Program-made: the position numbers and the translations under genes | The notes under the pieces: generated by a model | The model's input: only the letters and a program-made list of their open reading frames with translations | Told to the model about the DNA's origin: nothing | Databases searched by the model: none | NCBI GenBank assembly: GCA_930367215.1 | Contig: OV884059.1 | Coordinates: 59,429,393-59,493,392, forward strand | Origin: Pollenia angustigena | Taxonomy: Eukaryota > Arthropoda > Insecta > Diptera > Polleniidae | Length of the DNA stretch: 64,000 bases | Reading direction: 5' to 3' | Shown here: piece by piece, positions 11,461 through 24,731 of the stretch | Layout: every line of letters begins with the position of its first letter | How positions within the stretch are numbered: position 1 is the stretch's first letter

Positions 11461-12971
11461 AACAAGTAAGAGTGCTATATTCGGCTATGCCGAATCTTAT
11501 ATACCCTTCACCATGGTTTGGAAAGAACAGAAGTTTATATATATATTTAAATATATGTATATATATATGTACATATATTTATAAAATATATATAGTTTAG
11601 TTTTATTTAATTATTTGCACATGATTGCGTGCTATTAAATATATTAAAAGTTTAATTAATATATAGCACGTTAAGTTTTGATCGAATTTCAGTATTTGGT
11701 CATACCGACATCTTAAAGTATAAAATTACCATTTACTTTGGTGATAAACCTTGTAGTCGGGAAGTTCTATGGTTCACGAAAATAGGTATTAAAAAAAAAA
11801 CTATATTTTTGACATTACTTTTTTTTTTACCGATATTCCGAGTTTTTCTAAAGATTTCCGATATTTTGATATCTAAAACGTATGAATAGGTCATAATACA
11901 GCTCTAAAATTTTAGCTTTTATAAAAATGTTAATGTTTTTAGTCCTTTTTTGGAGTATTTTGCACATAACTTAACCATTTTTAACCGATTTGGCAGATTT
12001 ATATACCAACGTGCTTAAAAATAATATTTCCATTAAATTAGCTTTTAGGCATATATATATATACCTACATATGTGTACATATATTTAAGCAAACTTAATT
12101 ATAAAAAAAAAAAACAAACTTAATTATAAAAAGAGTAACTTTTGGGATTTCAGTATTTTGATTATAACTCAGCCATTTTTTAACCGATTTGACAGATTTA
12201 TATACCGACGTGTTTAGCAAGAAATTTACCATTTATTTGTGTTATAAAACTTGGACTCGGGAAGATCCATGGTTACCGAAAATGGGTATTTAAAAAAAAA
12301 AAATTAATTTTGGTCATAACTTTTTTGTATCTGAACCGATTTTCCCGAGTTCTTTATAAAATATGTTCTACTAAAAATTTCCGATATTTTGGTATATATG
12401 TAAGTCATATCCATAGGACATATGACAGCCCTAAAATTTAGGTTTTTATACAATTTTTAATTTTTTTTGTACGGGAGGTACCACACCCACTTCTCCAATC
12501 CCGCCCACATTTTGTAGGGTGGTGTGTTTTGACAACCTAAATGTGTGTACCTAATTTGGAAACTTTGGCTCTTACCGTTCTCTAGATATACAGAAAAAAG
12601 CAATAAAAATACAACAACAACAAGGGATTTTTGGAAAAAAATTAGAGGCAGTCGTGGTTTTTTGATCATATCTCAGGCATTTGTGGACCGATCTTGCTGA
12701 ATTTCAATAGCACGAAATGGTGGACTATATGTGACATAAATGTAAAACAACCTAGCCGCTATCATGTCTGGTTTTCCCGGAAAACACATATCAAGCGTAA
12801 GACGGACAGACGGACGGACGGACAGACGGACGGATATCGTTAAATCAACTTCTCTCCTCATAAGGACCCAGAATATATATACTTTATAGGGTCTAAGATC
12901 AATATTGTAGAAATTACAAACGGAATGACAAACTTATATATACCCTTTTCCACCTGTGGTGAAGGGTATAA
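11461..12971 (+). mobile_element. Full-length DINE-like element, copy 3
   Basis: Both ends present, as in the first full copy. Small changes include GTGTGTTTTGACAACC near 12520 and one extra A in the GGAAAAAAATTAG stretch. Confidence 0.7.
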
Positions 12972-13357
12972 AAATGAAATCAATAAAAAAAAATAAGGGT
13001 ATAAAAAGGGTAAATTAAAAGGCGTAAATATGTATAAAATATACGTATATGAAGTTCATAAATATATTTAAAAAATTTTAAAAAGTGAAAAACTGACCAA
13101 TTTCTTTTTAGATAAAAAGATTTATAAAATAAAAAAACAAAAAATAAAAAACAAAAAAAAGAATGGAATGAATGGGATTCGAACCAGTAAACCAATAAGA
13201 CATTGTTAATAGGCAGACCGTTTAGACCGTTCGACCATCGAACCGCATGAGAAGTCGTTGTTGATTTGAGTATTTGATATCCATAATTATTTATATTAAA
13301 TTAAAGTATGTATGTGTTTGTTGTTTGTGTGTAATACAGAAGGTAATATTAAATAAA
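12972..13357 (+). repeat. Core fragment C3, cut short after T1
   Basis: Only the first ~390 bp of a core (lead-in, T1 and the TGTTTGTTGTTTGTGTG stretch) is present. It stops inside an A-tract (TTAAATAAAAA) and continues straight into the 5' end of a DINE, so about 2.6 kb of core is missing. Confidence 0.8.
13170..13244 (-). tRNA. tRNA-like module T1, copy 3
   Basis: Intact boxes; lies in the truncated core, so it has no T2 partner in the same unit. Confidence 0.5.
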
Positions 13358-14841
13358 AACAAGTAAGAGTGCTATATTCGGCTATGCCGAATCTTATATA
13401 CCCTTCACCATGGTTTGGAAAGAACAGAAGTTTATATATATATTTAAATATATGTATATATATATGTATATTTATAAAATATATATAGTTTAGTTTTATT
13501 TAATTATTTGCACATGATTGCGTGCTATTAAATATATTAAAAGTTTAAATAATATATAGCACGTTAAGTGTTGATCGAATTTCAGTATTTGGTCATACCG
13601 ACATCTTAAAGTATAAAATTACCATTTACTTTGGTGATAAAACTTGTAGTCGGGAAGTTCTATGGTTCACGAAAATAGGTATTAAAAAAAAAACTATATT
13701 TTTGACATTACTTTTTTTCTAAGTTTCCGAGTTTTTCTAAAGATTTCCGATATTTTGATATCTAAAACGTATGAATAGGTCATAATACAGCTCTAAAATT
13801 TTAGCTTTTATAAAAATGTTAATGTTTTTAGTCCTTTTTTGGAGTATTTTGCACATAACTTAACCATTTTTAACCGATTTGGCAGATTTATATACCAACG
13901 TGCTTAAAAATAATATTTCCATTAAATTGGCTTTTAGGCATATATATATATACCTACATATGTGTACATATATTTAAGCAAACTTAATTATAAAAAAAAA
14001 CAAACTTAATTATAAAAAGAGTAACTTTTGGGATTTCAGTATTTTGATTATAACTCATCCATTTTTTAACCGATTTGACAGATTTATATACCGACGTGTT
14101 AAGCAAGAAATTTAACATTTATTTGTGTTATAAAACTTGGACTCGGGAAGATCCATGGTTACCGAAAATGGGTATTTCAAAAAAAAAAAAATTAATTTTG
14201 GTCATAACTTTTTTGTATCTGAACCGATTTTCCCGAGTTCTTTATAAAATATGTTCTACTAAAAATTTCCGATATTTTGGTATATAAGTCATATCCATAG
14301 GACATATGACAGCCCTAAAATTTAGGTTTTTATACAATTTTTTTTTTGTACGGGAGGTACCACGCCCACTTCTCCTATCCCGCCCACATTTTGTAGGGTG
14401 GTGTGTATTGGCAACCTAAATGTGTGTACCTAATTTGGAAACTTTGGCTCTTACCGTTCTCCAGATATACAGAAAAAAGCAATAAAAATACAACAACAAC
14501 AAGGGATTTTTGGAAAAAATTAGAGGCAGTCGTGGTTTTTTGATCATATCTCAGCCATTTGTAGACCGATCTTGCTGAATTTCAATAGCACGAAATGGTG
14601 GACTATATGTGACATAAATGTAAAACAACCTAGCCGCTATCATGTCTGGTTTTCCCGGAAAACACATATCAAGCGTAAGACGGACAGACGGACAGACGGA
14701 CGGATATCGTTAAATCAACTGCTCTCCTCATAAGGACCCAGAATATATATACTTTATAGGGTCTAAGATCAATATTGTAGAAATTACAAACGGAATGACA
14801 AACTTATATATATCCTTTTCCACCTGTGGTGAAGGGTATAA
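13358..14841 (+). mobile_element. Full-length DINE-like element, copy 4, diverged
   Basis: 5' end AACAAGTAAGAGTGC and its hairpin are intact. Compared with copies 1-3 it lacks some AT dinucleotides near 13460, reads ACTTTTTTTCTAAGTTTCCG in the first internal repeat, and has a 3' stem weakened to TATATATCCTTTTCC. It marks the junction between A-type and B-type arrays. Confidence 0.65.
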
Positions 14842-16481
14842 AAAAGAGTAATTTTTGTGGATTCAGTATTTCGGTTATAACTCTGCCATTTTTTAACCGA
14901 TTTGGCAGATTTATGTACCGACGTGTTGAAGAAGAAATTTACCATTTACTTAAGTTATAAAGCTTGGACTCGGGGAGATCTATGGTTCCCGAAAGTGGGT
15001 ATTTAAAAAAAAAAATTAATTTTGGTCATAACTTTTTTGTATCTGAACCGATCTTTCCGAGTTTTTTATAAAATATGTTCTACAAGAAATTTCAGATATT
15101 TTGGTATATAAGTCATATCCATAGGACGTATAGCAGCCCTAAAATTTAGGTTTTTATAAAAATTTTGATGTTTTTTAGCCCATTTTTTGAGTATTTTGCT
15201 CATAAATTACCCATTGTCTAACCGATTTGATAGTTTTATATACCGACGTGTTAAGGAAGAATTTTACCATTTACTTAAGTTATATTTATCTATAAACATT
15301 TATATAAACTTGTAAATATATATTTTAACAAAGTTAATTATAAAAAAGAGTAATTTTTGTGGATTCAGTATTTCGGTTATAACTCTGCCATTTTTTAACC
15401 GATTTGGCAGATTTATGTACCGACGTGTTGAAGAAGAAATTTACCATTTACTTAAGTTATAAAGCTTGGACTCGGGGAGATCTATGGTTCCCGAAAGTAG
15501 GTATTTTAAAAAAAAAATTAATTTTGGTCATAACTTTTTTGGATCTGAACCGATTTTTCCGAGTTTTTTATAAAAAATGTTCTACAAGAAATTTCAGATA
15601 TTTTGGTATATAAGTCATATCCATAGGACGTATAGCAGCCCTAAAATTTAGGTTTTTATAAAAATTTTGATGTTTTTTAGCCCATTTTTGGAGTATTTTG
15701 CTCATAAATTACCCATTGTCTAATCGATTTGATAGTTTTATATACCGACGTGTTAAGGAAGAATTTTACCATTTACTTAAGTTATATTTATATATAAACA
15801 TTTATATAAACTTGTAAATATATATTTTAACAAAGTTAATTATAAATAATTATAAAAAAAGAGTAATTTTTGTGGATTCAGTATTTCGGTTATAACTCTG
15901 CAATTTTTTAACCGATTTGGCAGATTTTTATACCGACGTGTTGAAGAAGAAATTTACCATTTACTTTAGTTATAAAGCTTGGACTCGGGGAGATCTATGG
16001 TTCCCGAAAGTGGGTATTTAAAAAAAAAATTTAATTTTGGTCATAACTTTTTTGTATCTGAACCGATTTTTCCGAGTTTTTTATAAAATATGTTCTACAA
16101 GAAATTTCAGATATTTTGGTATATAAGTCATATCCATAGGACGTATAGCAGCCCTAAAATTTTTCCGAGTTTTGCAGAGAATATGTTTTACTAAAGATTT
16201 CCGATGTTTTAATAAATAAAGCGTATCCATAGGTCATATATATGGCAGGCCTAAAAATTAGGTTTCTATAAATATTGACAAACGGACTGACAGACGGACA
16301 TCGTTAAATCCACTTTTCTCCTCATAAGCACCCAATATATATACATACACTTTATATGGTCTGAAATCAATATTGTAGAAATAATTATTAACAAACAGAA
16401 TGACAAACTTATGTATGTAAACGAATTACCTATAAAATAAAAAAATAAAATAAGTAAAAAAAAAATTAAATCAATAAAAAT
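14842..16481 (+). repeat. B-type lead: three ~0.5-kb DINE subrepeats plus old DINE tail
   Basis: Subrepeats beginning AGAGTAATTTTTGTGGATTC start at 14845, 15347 and 15860 (periods 502 and 513 bp); the third is cut off near 16158. The remainder is a more diverged DINE tail with GACAAACGGACTGACAGACGG and TATATATACATACACTTTATATGG, and with no terminal stem-loop before the core begins. The absence of that stem-loop suggests this is the oldest DINE-core junction. Confidence 0.7.
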
Positions 16482-16649
16482 AAGGGTATAAAAAGGGTAA
16501 ATTAAAAGGCGTAAATATGTATAAAATATACGTTTATGAAGTTCATAAATATATTTAAAAAATTTTAAAAATTAAAAACTGACCAATTTCTTTTTAGATA
16601 AAAAGAATTTATAAAAAACGAAAAATAAAAAACAAACAAAAAATGGAAT

Positions 16650-16724
16650 GAATGGGATTCGAACCAGTCAACCAATAACAAATTGTTAGGAGGCAGACCG
16701 CTTAGACCGTTCGACCATCGAACC
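16650..16724 (-). tRNA. tRNA-like module T1, B-type copy 1
   Basis: The B box is intact and the A-box-like motif kept; the loop reads GTTAGGAGG and one D-arm base differs (CGCTTAGACC on plus). A minus-strand T6 run lies closer than in A copies, about 10 nt past the 3' end. Confidence 0.5.
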
Positions 16725-17070
16725 GCATGTAAAGTCGATGTTGATTTGAGTATGTGATATCAATAATTTTTAATAGTAAATAAAAGTATGTATGTGTTTG
16801 TTGTTTGTGTATAATACAGAAGGTAATATTAAATAAAAAAAAAAAAAGAAGTTTACCGCAAGTATTTTAAATGAAAAAAAACCACAAAAAAAACAACTAT
16901 TTTACAGGGTTACCATTAACCGTTTTGAAACGTAAACTTTCGTTTTGGTTAATAAAAGTCGCAAACCAATTTAAATGTTTTTTATTTATCAATAATACAA
17001 CATAAACATACCAAGAAATTGCTTAAATTGTGTATGCTTTTAAATCGCTTTTGTGCAGAAGATATTATCA

Positions 17071-17262
17071 GGCCTGTTCTGAAAATCACTTTAACTCAAA
17101 TCACGTGATTTGAAATCACATGTGCCTACTGAAATCACACGTCTGATATTTTAGCGTCCCGTTTTTGTTTGATCTTCAATTGCAGAAAGCACACCAAGAA
17201 ACACAACAACGGTATGACTTTCAAAACACCACAAAGTCACAGGTGTGATTTCAGAACAGGCC
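17071..17262. mobile_element. Palindrome-rich MITE, B-type copy 1
   Basis: 192 bp. The central CACACGTGTG palindrome is broken to CACACGTCTG, while the CACGTG palindrome is kept. Confidence 0.65.
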
Positions 17263-17994
17263 CGTATATAGGTATATATGAATATATTTTTGTATAAATT
17301 GTCTAAAAAAGTGACTAATATGTTATCAATGTCAGCAATAAAAAGGCAAAGATTGCTTTTAATATTTTGACGACACTAGGTGACTGTTCGTTATGTTAGC
17401 GGTTTTTTGTAGTCGTAAAATTATATGATGAGGGCATTTCTAATATTCCCTAAATACAGTTTTTTTTAAAGTGGATGACCCTGCTTGTTTGTATGGTTTT
17501 TAAGCAGTGTGACCATTTTGGCAATTTTGTAGCTTAACTTAGATTAAAAATTTTAATTTAGCTAAAATACTTTCATTAAGCGCTTCGCATTTTTTTTAAG
17601 CATTTTAATTAAATGTTTCTAGCTTTTTTTGAATTATTTTAAAAATTGAAGAATAGGTATTGATATAACTTAAGTTTTTTATGTATTATAATAAATTATA
17701 ATAAATTTTGACTAAAAAAAATAGTTGTAGTCAAAATGAAATTTCGTATGGAAATGGATAATTCTTATATTATAGTAAAAAAAATTTCATTTTATATTTT
17801 TACAAGACGATAACCCTGCATGTTTGGGCGATTTTTAATGAAGACTTTTAAGTAGTGTGGGAATTTTTTATTTTTGAAAGTAAATTCAGCACCAAAAACT
17901 TAGATTTAGCTGTAAAATTTCCATTTGGCATTTTATTAGCTTTAAAGAAAAATGTTTTAAGCTTCTTTTGATTAATTTTTAAAGTTGGATGGAA

Positions 17995-18015
17995 TAGTCT
18001 TAGCAATTAAAACTA
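17995..18015. other. Empty target site of the Harbinger-type MITE
   Basis: Reads TAGTCTTAGCAATTAAAAC with a single TTA where A-type cores carry 316 bp between two TTAs. No footprint is left, which favours a site that was never occupied over an imperfect excision. The same site occurs near 22688 and 27889. Confidence 0.75.
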
Positions 18016-18910
18016 AAATAAATTGTTATAAACTAACTTTTACGCAATTAATGATGACTGTTTTTTTAAAATATAAAAAAAATAATCTTGTCTAAATATG
18101 TTTGTAAATTCTTTTAAATCGAAATAGCTATAAAACCGTTTGTATTTTGTTTTTATTAGAGGGCCTTCCAATTTCAAGGTTAACAAATTGTGGTATTAAT
18201 ATCTGATGCTATATCAAATCTACCTAAATACTTGTTTAAATATTACCATTTATTTTAATTTTGTTTAAAATGAGTCACTTAATGTATAAGGATTTAAAAC
18301 AATATAATGAACAACTTAAAGAATTATTTGTAGCGTTTTCAAAATAATTTTTAGCATTTCTTTGCCTTGCCTAATGTCAGAGTAAGCTGTGAACAAATTT
18401 TAAGATCTGTTTCTATGTCATTGGTTTCGTCAATAAAATTATCCAAACTTAAATGTTTCTAGCTTTTTGATTAAATTAAACATTTACGTACGGAAATACT
18501 TATTGTTGAATGTTTTGCTTTCAAATAACAAATGGGATTTTTTTTAGAAATAATAAGATTTTTTAAAAATAATATGGCAACACGTGTGAGATTTTTGAAT
18601 TGAAATGTAAGAAGAGATTATCAAAACATAGCAACAATCCGTCTCTAAAACTGAAAAAAACAACAATCATGAAAACAATGCCTACCAATACACATAAATA
18701 ACTTTTGCATACTCGTACATACTACATACTTAGGTATTTACATTTAAGCCAAAAACAAATTGTAAAATATGGTTTTTGTTTCACATGTAAGGCGAACGAT
18801 TCATATTTATATTGTTAATAAAATGAAAAAATCAAAAATCGCTGAATAATTTTAAAATCGTTTATAGAAATATTTATAAAAAAAAGTTAAAAAATTTTCT
18901 GTTTGGAAGA

Positions 18911-18998
18911 GGTGGAGATGCCGAGATTTGAACCCCGGCAATTTAACAAACAAAACAAACCTTCTTGGGCAACCGCCCAGACCATTGAGCTATTAACG
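18911..18998 (-). tRNA. tRNA-like module T2, B-type copy 1
   Basis: A and B boxes match the A-type copies. The segment between them is 5 bp longer (an extra CAAAA unit on plus), and the 5' edge reads CGTTAATAGC rather than GGTTAATAGC on the minus strand. Confidence 0.5.
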
Positions 18999-19149
18999 TT
19001 GTTAAAAATAAAGAATTATAGTATAATATACTCCGTCATATTATTAGTTTAATATGTAGGTATGTATTTTTCAATTAAAGCGAACAATCATGTACAAGCA
19101 TGTGTACATGTTTCTTATGCTTAAAATTCAACTCGTTCAAATAAAAAAA

Positions 19150-20034
19150 CAAAAAAACAACAACCACAAGGGATTTTTTTGGAAAAATTAGAGGCAGTCG
19201 TGGTTTTTTGCTGATAACTCAGCCATTTTTTAACCGATTTGACAGATTTATATACCAACGTGTTAAAGAAGAAATTTACCATTTACCTTGGTTATAAAGC
19301 TTGGACTCCGGGAGATCTATGGTTCCCGAAAGTGGGTATTTAAAAAAAAAAAAAAAATTTTGGTCATAACTTTTTTGTATCTGAACCGATTTTCCCGAGT
19401 TTTTTATAAAATATGTTCTACTAAAAATTTCCGATATTTTGGTATATAAATCATATCCATAGGACATATGGCAGCCTTAAAATTTAGGTTTTTATAAAAT
19501 TTTTAATTTTTTTTGTACGGGAGGTACCACGCCCACTGCTCCAATCCCGCCCACATTTTGTAGAATGGTGTGTATTGGCAACCTAAATGTGTGTACCTAA
19601 TTTGGAAACTTTTGCTTTTGCCGTTCCCCAGTTATACAGCAAAAAGTAATAAAAATACAACAACCACAAGGGATTTTTGGGAAAAATTAGAGGTAGTCGT
19701 GGTTTTTTGCTCATATCTCAGCCATTTGTGGACCGATCTGGCTGAATTTCAATAGCAAAATTATAATAAGAATACCTGACAGAAAGATACCCCAACGAAG
19801 CTCCCATCATATCTGGGGGCTTCGGAAAACCCATTTCAACAGACAGACGGACAGACGGACAGACGGACAGACGGACAGACGGACAGACGGACAGACGGAC
19901 AACCGGATTTGAACTTCGCTTTTCATAAGAACCCAGAATATATATACTTTATAGGGTGTAGGATCAATATTGTAGAAATTACAAACGGAATGACAAAGTT
20001 ATATATCCCCTTTTACCTTCGGTGAAGGGTATAA
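19150..20034 (+). mobile_element. B-type DINE segment, seven octamers
   Basis: One internal repeat, then a distinct tail with CAACGAAGCTCCCATCATAT and seven AGACGGAC units (19845-19900), ending TTACCTTCGGTGAAGGGTATAA. The stem partner is mutated to ATATATCCCCTTTT, which weakens the terminal hairpin compared with the other B copies. Confidence 0.65.
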
Positions 20035-21171
20035 AAAGAGTAATTTTTGTGGATTCAGTATTTCGGTTATAACTCTGCCATTTTTTAACCGATTTGGCAG
20101 ATTTATGTACCGACGTGTTGAAGAAGAAATTTACCATTTACTTAAGTTATAAAGCTTGGACTCGGGGAGATCTATGGTTCCCGAAAGTAGGTATTTTAAA
20201 AAAAAAATTAATTTTGGTCATAACTTTTTTGGATCTGAACCGATTTTTCCGAGTTTTTTATAAAAAATGTTCTACAAGAAATTTCAGATATTTTGGTATA
20301 TAAGTCATATCCATAGGACGTATAGCAGCCCTAAAATTTAGGTTTTTATAAAAATTTTGATGTTTTTTAGCCCATTTTTGGAGTATTTTGCTCATAAATT
20401 ACCCATTGTCTAATCGATTTGATAGTTTTATATACCGACGTGTTAAGGAAGAATTTTACCATTTACTTAAGTTATATTTATATATAAACATTTATATAAA
20501 CTTGTAAATATATATTTTAACAAAGTTAATTATAAATAATTATAAAAAAAGAGTAATTTTTGTGGATTCAGTATTTCGGTTATAACTCTGCAATTTTTTA
20601 ACCGATTTGGCAGATTTTTATACCGACGTGTTGAAGAAGAAATTTACCATTTACTTTAGTTATAAAGCTTGGACTCGGGGAGATCTATGGTTCCCGAAAG
20701 TGGGTATTTAAAAAAAAAATTTAATTTTGGTCATAACTTTTTTGTATCTGAACCGATTTTTCCGAGTTTTTTATAAAATATGTTCTACAAGAAATTTCAG
20801 ATATTTTGGTATATAAGTCATATCCATAGGACGTATAGCAGCCCTAAAATTTTTCCGAGTTTTGCAGAGAATATGTTTTACTAAAGATTTCCGATGTTTT
20901 AATAAATAAAGCGTATCCATAGGTCATATATATGGCAGGCCTAAAAATTAGGTTTCTATAAATATTGACAAACGGACTGACAGACGGACATCGTTAAATC
21001 CACTTTTCTCCTCATAAGCACCCAATATATATACATACACTTTATATGGTCTGAAATCAATATTGTAGAAATAATTATTAACAAACAGAATGACAAACTT
21101 ATGTATGTAAACGAATTACCTATAAAATAAAAAAATAAAATAAGTAAAAAAAAAATTAAATCAATAAAAAT
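20035..21171 (+). repeat. B-type lead: two ~0.5-kb subrepeats plus old DINE tail
   Basis: Subrepeats start at 20037 and 20550. They match the second and third of the triplet at 14842-16481 (first one with GTAGGTATTTTAAAAAA and GGATCTGAACC), so exactly one unit of ~0.5 kb is missing here. This explains the 4,690-bp versus 5,199-bp period. Confidence 0.7.
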
Positions 21172-21339
21172 AAGGGTATAAAAAGGGTAAATTAAAAGGC
21201 GTAAATATGTATAAAATATACGTTTATGAAGTTCATAAATATATTTAAAAAATTTTAAAAATTAAAAACTGACCAATTTCTTTTTAGATAAAAAGAATTT
21301 ATAAAAAACGAAAAATAAAAAACAAACAAAAAATGGAAT

Positions 21340-21414
21340 GAATGGGATTCGAACCAGTCAACCAATAACAAATTGTTAGGAGGCAGACCGCTTAGACCGT
21401 TCGACCATCGAACC
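21340..21414 (-). tRNA. tRNA-like module T1, B-type copy 2
   Basis: Same as B-type copy 1, both boxes unchanged. Confidence 0.5.
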
Positions 21415-21760
21415 GCATGTAAAGTCGATGTTGATTTGAGTATGTGATATCAATAATTTTTAATAGTAAATAAAAGTATGTATGTGTTTGTTGTTTGTGT
21501 ATAATACAGAAGGTAATATTAAATAAAAAAAAAAAAAGAAGTTTACCGCAAGTATTTTAAATGAAAAAAAACCACAAAAAAAACAACTATTTTACAGGGT
21601 TACCATTAACCGTTTTGAAACGTAAACTTTCGTTTTGGTTAATAAAAGTCGCAAACCAATTTAAATGTTTTTTATTTATCAATAATACAACATAAACATA
21701 CCAAGAAATTGCTTAAATTGTGTATGCTTTTAAATCGCTTTTGTGCAGAAGATATTATCA

Positions 21761-21952
21761 GGCCTGTTCTGAAAATCACTTTAACTCAAATCACGTGATT
21801 TGAAATCACATGTGCCTACTGAAATCACACGTCTGATATTTTAGCGTCCCGTTTTTGTTTGATCTTCAATTGCAGAAAGCACACCAAGAAACACAACAAC
21901 GGTATGACTTTCAAAACACCACAAAGTCACAGGTGTGATTTCAGAACAGGCC
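21761..21952. mobile_element. Palindrome-rich MITE, B-type copy 2
   Basis: 192 bp with the CACACGTCTG variant. Confidence 0.65.
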
Positions 21953-23600
21953 CGTATATAGGTATATATGAATATATTTTTGTATAAATTGTCTAAAAAA
22001 GTGACTAATATGTTATCAATGTCAGCAATAAAAAGGCAAAGATTGTTTTTAATATTTTGACGACACTAGGTGACTGTTCGTTATGTTAGCGGTTTTTTGT
22101 AGTCGTAAAATTATATGATGAGGGCATTTCTAATATTCCCTAAATACAGTTTTTTTTAAAGTGGATGACCCTGCTTGTTTGTATGGTTTTTAAGCAGTGT
22201 GACCATTTTGGCAATTTTGTAGCTTAACTTAGATTAAAAATTTTAATTTAGCTAAAATACTTTCATTAAGCGCTTCGCATTTTTTTTAAGCATTTTAATT
22301 AAATGTTTCTAGCTTTTTTTGAATTATTTTAAAAATTGAAGAATAGGTATTGATATAACTTAAGTTTTTTATGTATTATAATAAATTATAATAAATTTTG
22401 ACTAAAAAAAATAGTTGTAGTCAAAATGAAATTTCGTATGGAAATGGATAATTCTTATATTATAGTAAAAAAAATTTCATTTTATATTTTTACAAGACGA
22501 TAACCCTGCATGTTTGGGCGATTTTTAATGAAGACTTTTAAGTAGTGTGGGAATTTTTTATTTTTGAAAGTAAATTCAGCACCAAAAACTTAGATTTAGC
22601 TGTAAAATTTCCATTTGGCATTTTATTAGCTTTAAAGAAAAATGTTTTAAGCTTCTTTTGATTAATTTTTAAAGTTGGATGGAATAGTCTTAGCAATTAA
22701 AACTAAAATAAATTGTTATAAACTAACTTTTACGCAATTAATGATGACTGTTTTTTTAAAATATAAAAAAAATAATCTTGTCTAAATATGTTTGTAAATT
22801 CTTTTAAATCGAAATAGCTATAAAACCGTTTGTATTTTGTTTTTATTAGAGGGCCTTCCAATTTCAAGGTTAACCAATTGTGGTATTAATATCTGATGCT
22901 ATATCAAATCTACCTAAATACTTGTTTAAATATTACCATTTATTTTAATTTTGTTTAAAATGAGTCACTTAATGTATAAGGATTTAAAACAATATAATGA
23001 ACAACTTAAAGAATTATTTGTAGCGTTTTCAAAATAATTTTTAGCATTTCTTTGCCTTGCCTAATGTCAGAGTAAGCTGTGAACAAATTTTAAGATCTGT
23101 TTCTATGTCATTGGTTTCGTCAATAAAATTATCCAAACTTAAATGTTTCTAGCTTTTTGATTAAATTAAACATTTACGTACGGAAATACTTATTGTTGAA
23201 TGTTTTGCTTTCAAATAACAAATGGGATTTTTTTTAGAAATAATAAGATTTTTTAAAAATAATATGGCAACACGTGTGAGATTTTTGAATTGAAATGTAA
23301 GAAGAGATTATCAAAACATAGCAACAATCCGTCTCTAAAACTGAAAAAAACAACAATCATGAAAACAATGCCTACCAATACACATAAATAACTTTTGCAT
23401 ACTCGTACATACTACATACTTAGGTATTTACATTTAAGCCAAAAACAAATTGTAAAATATGGTTTTTGTTTCACATGTAAGGCGAACGATTCATATTTAT
23501 ATTGTTAATAAAATGAAAAAATCAAAAATCGCTGAATAATTTTAAAATCGTTTATAGAAATATTTATAAAAAAAAGTTAAAAAATTTTCTGTTTGGAAGA

Positions 23601-23688
23601 GGTGGAGATGCCGAGATTTGAACCCCGGCAATTTAACAAACAAAACAAACCTTCTTGGGCAACCGCCCAGACCATTGAGCTATTAACG
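23601..23688 (-). tRNA. tRNA-like module T2, B-type copy 2
   Basis: Same 88-bp B-type version, boxes unchanged. Confidence 0.5.
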
Positions 23689-23839
23689 TTGTTAAAAATA
23701 AAGAATTATAGTATAATATACTCCGTCATATTATTAGTTTAATATGTAGGTATGTATTTTTCAATTAAAGCGAACAATCATGTACAAGCATGTGTACATG
23801 TTTCTTATGCTTAAAATTCAACTCGTTCAAATAAAAAAA

Positions 23840-24731
23840 CAAAAAAACAACAACCACAAGGGATTTTTTTGGAAAAATTAGAGGCAGTCGTGGTTTTTTG
23901 CTGATAACTCAGCCATTTTTTAACCGATTTGACAGATTTATATACCAACGTGTTAAAGAAGAAATTTACCATTTACCTTGGTTATAAAGCTTGGACTCCG
24001 GGAGATCTATGGTTCCCGAAAGTGGGTATTTAAAAAAAAAAAAAAAATTTTGGTCATAACTTTTTTGTATCTGAACCGATTTTCCCGAGTTTTTTATAAA
24101 ATATGTTCTACTAAAAATTTCCGATATTTTGGTATATAAATCATATCCATAGGACATATGGCAGCCTTAAAATTTAGGTTTTTATAAAATTTTTAATTTT
24201 TTTTGTACGGGAGGTACCACGCCCACTGCTCCAATCCCGCCCACATTTTGTAGAATGGTGTGTATTGGCAACCTAAATGTGTGTACCTAATTTGGAAACT
24301 TTTGCTTTTGCCGTTCCCCAGTTATACAGCAAAAAGTAATAAAAATACAACAACCACAAGGGATTTTTGGGAAAAATTAGAGGTAGTCGTGGTTTTTTGC
24401 TCATATCTCAGCCATTTGTGGACCGATCTGGCTGAATTTCAATAGCAAAATTATAATAAGAATACCTGACAGAAAGATACCCCAACGAAGCTCCCATCAT
24501 ATCTGGGGGCTTCGGAAAACCCATTTCAACAGACAGACGGACAGACGGACAGACGGACAGACGGACAGACGGACAGACGGACAGACGGACAGACGGACAA
24601 CCGGATTTGAACTTCGCTTTTCATAAGAACCCAGAATATATATACTTTATAGGGTGTAGGATCAATATTGTAGAAATTACAAACGGAATGACAAAGTTAT
24701 ATATACCCTTTTACCTTCGGTGAAGGGTATA
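23840..24731 (+). mobile_element. B-type DINE segment, eight octamers
   Basis: As 19150-20034, but with eight AGACGGAC units (24535-24598) and an intact ATATATACCCTTTTACC stem partner. Confidence 0.65.

Larger units (their letters stand above)
16482..19149 (+). repeat. Core monomer CB1 (B-type, no Harbinger MITE)
   Basis: Same order as the A core but with subfamily substitutions throughout (for example CACACGTCTGAT in the palindromic MITE and AGAGATTATCAAAACATAGC near 18612). The TTA target site is unoccupied. The exit region carries an extra TTATGCTTAAAATTCAACTCG just before the A-rich tail. Confidence 0.85.
21172..23839 (+). repeat. Core monomer CB2 (B-type)
   Basis: Almost identical to CB1; visible differences include GATTGTTTTTAATATT near 22042 and TTAACCAATTG where CB1 has TTAACAAATTG. 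Confidence 0.85.

Noticed and set aside
19845..19900. Regular short repeats that might suggest a CRISPR array
   Set aside because: The octamers are contiguous with no spacers, and the context is eukaryotic.
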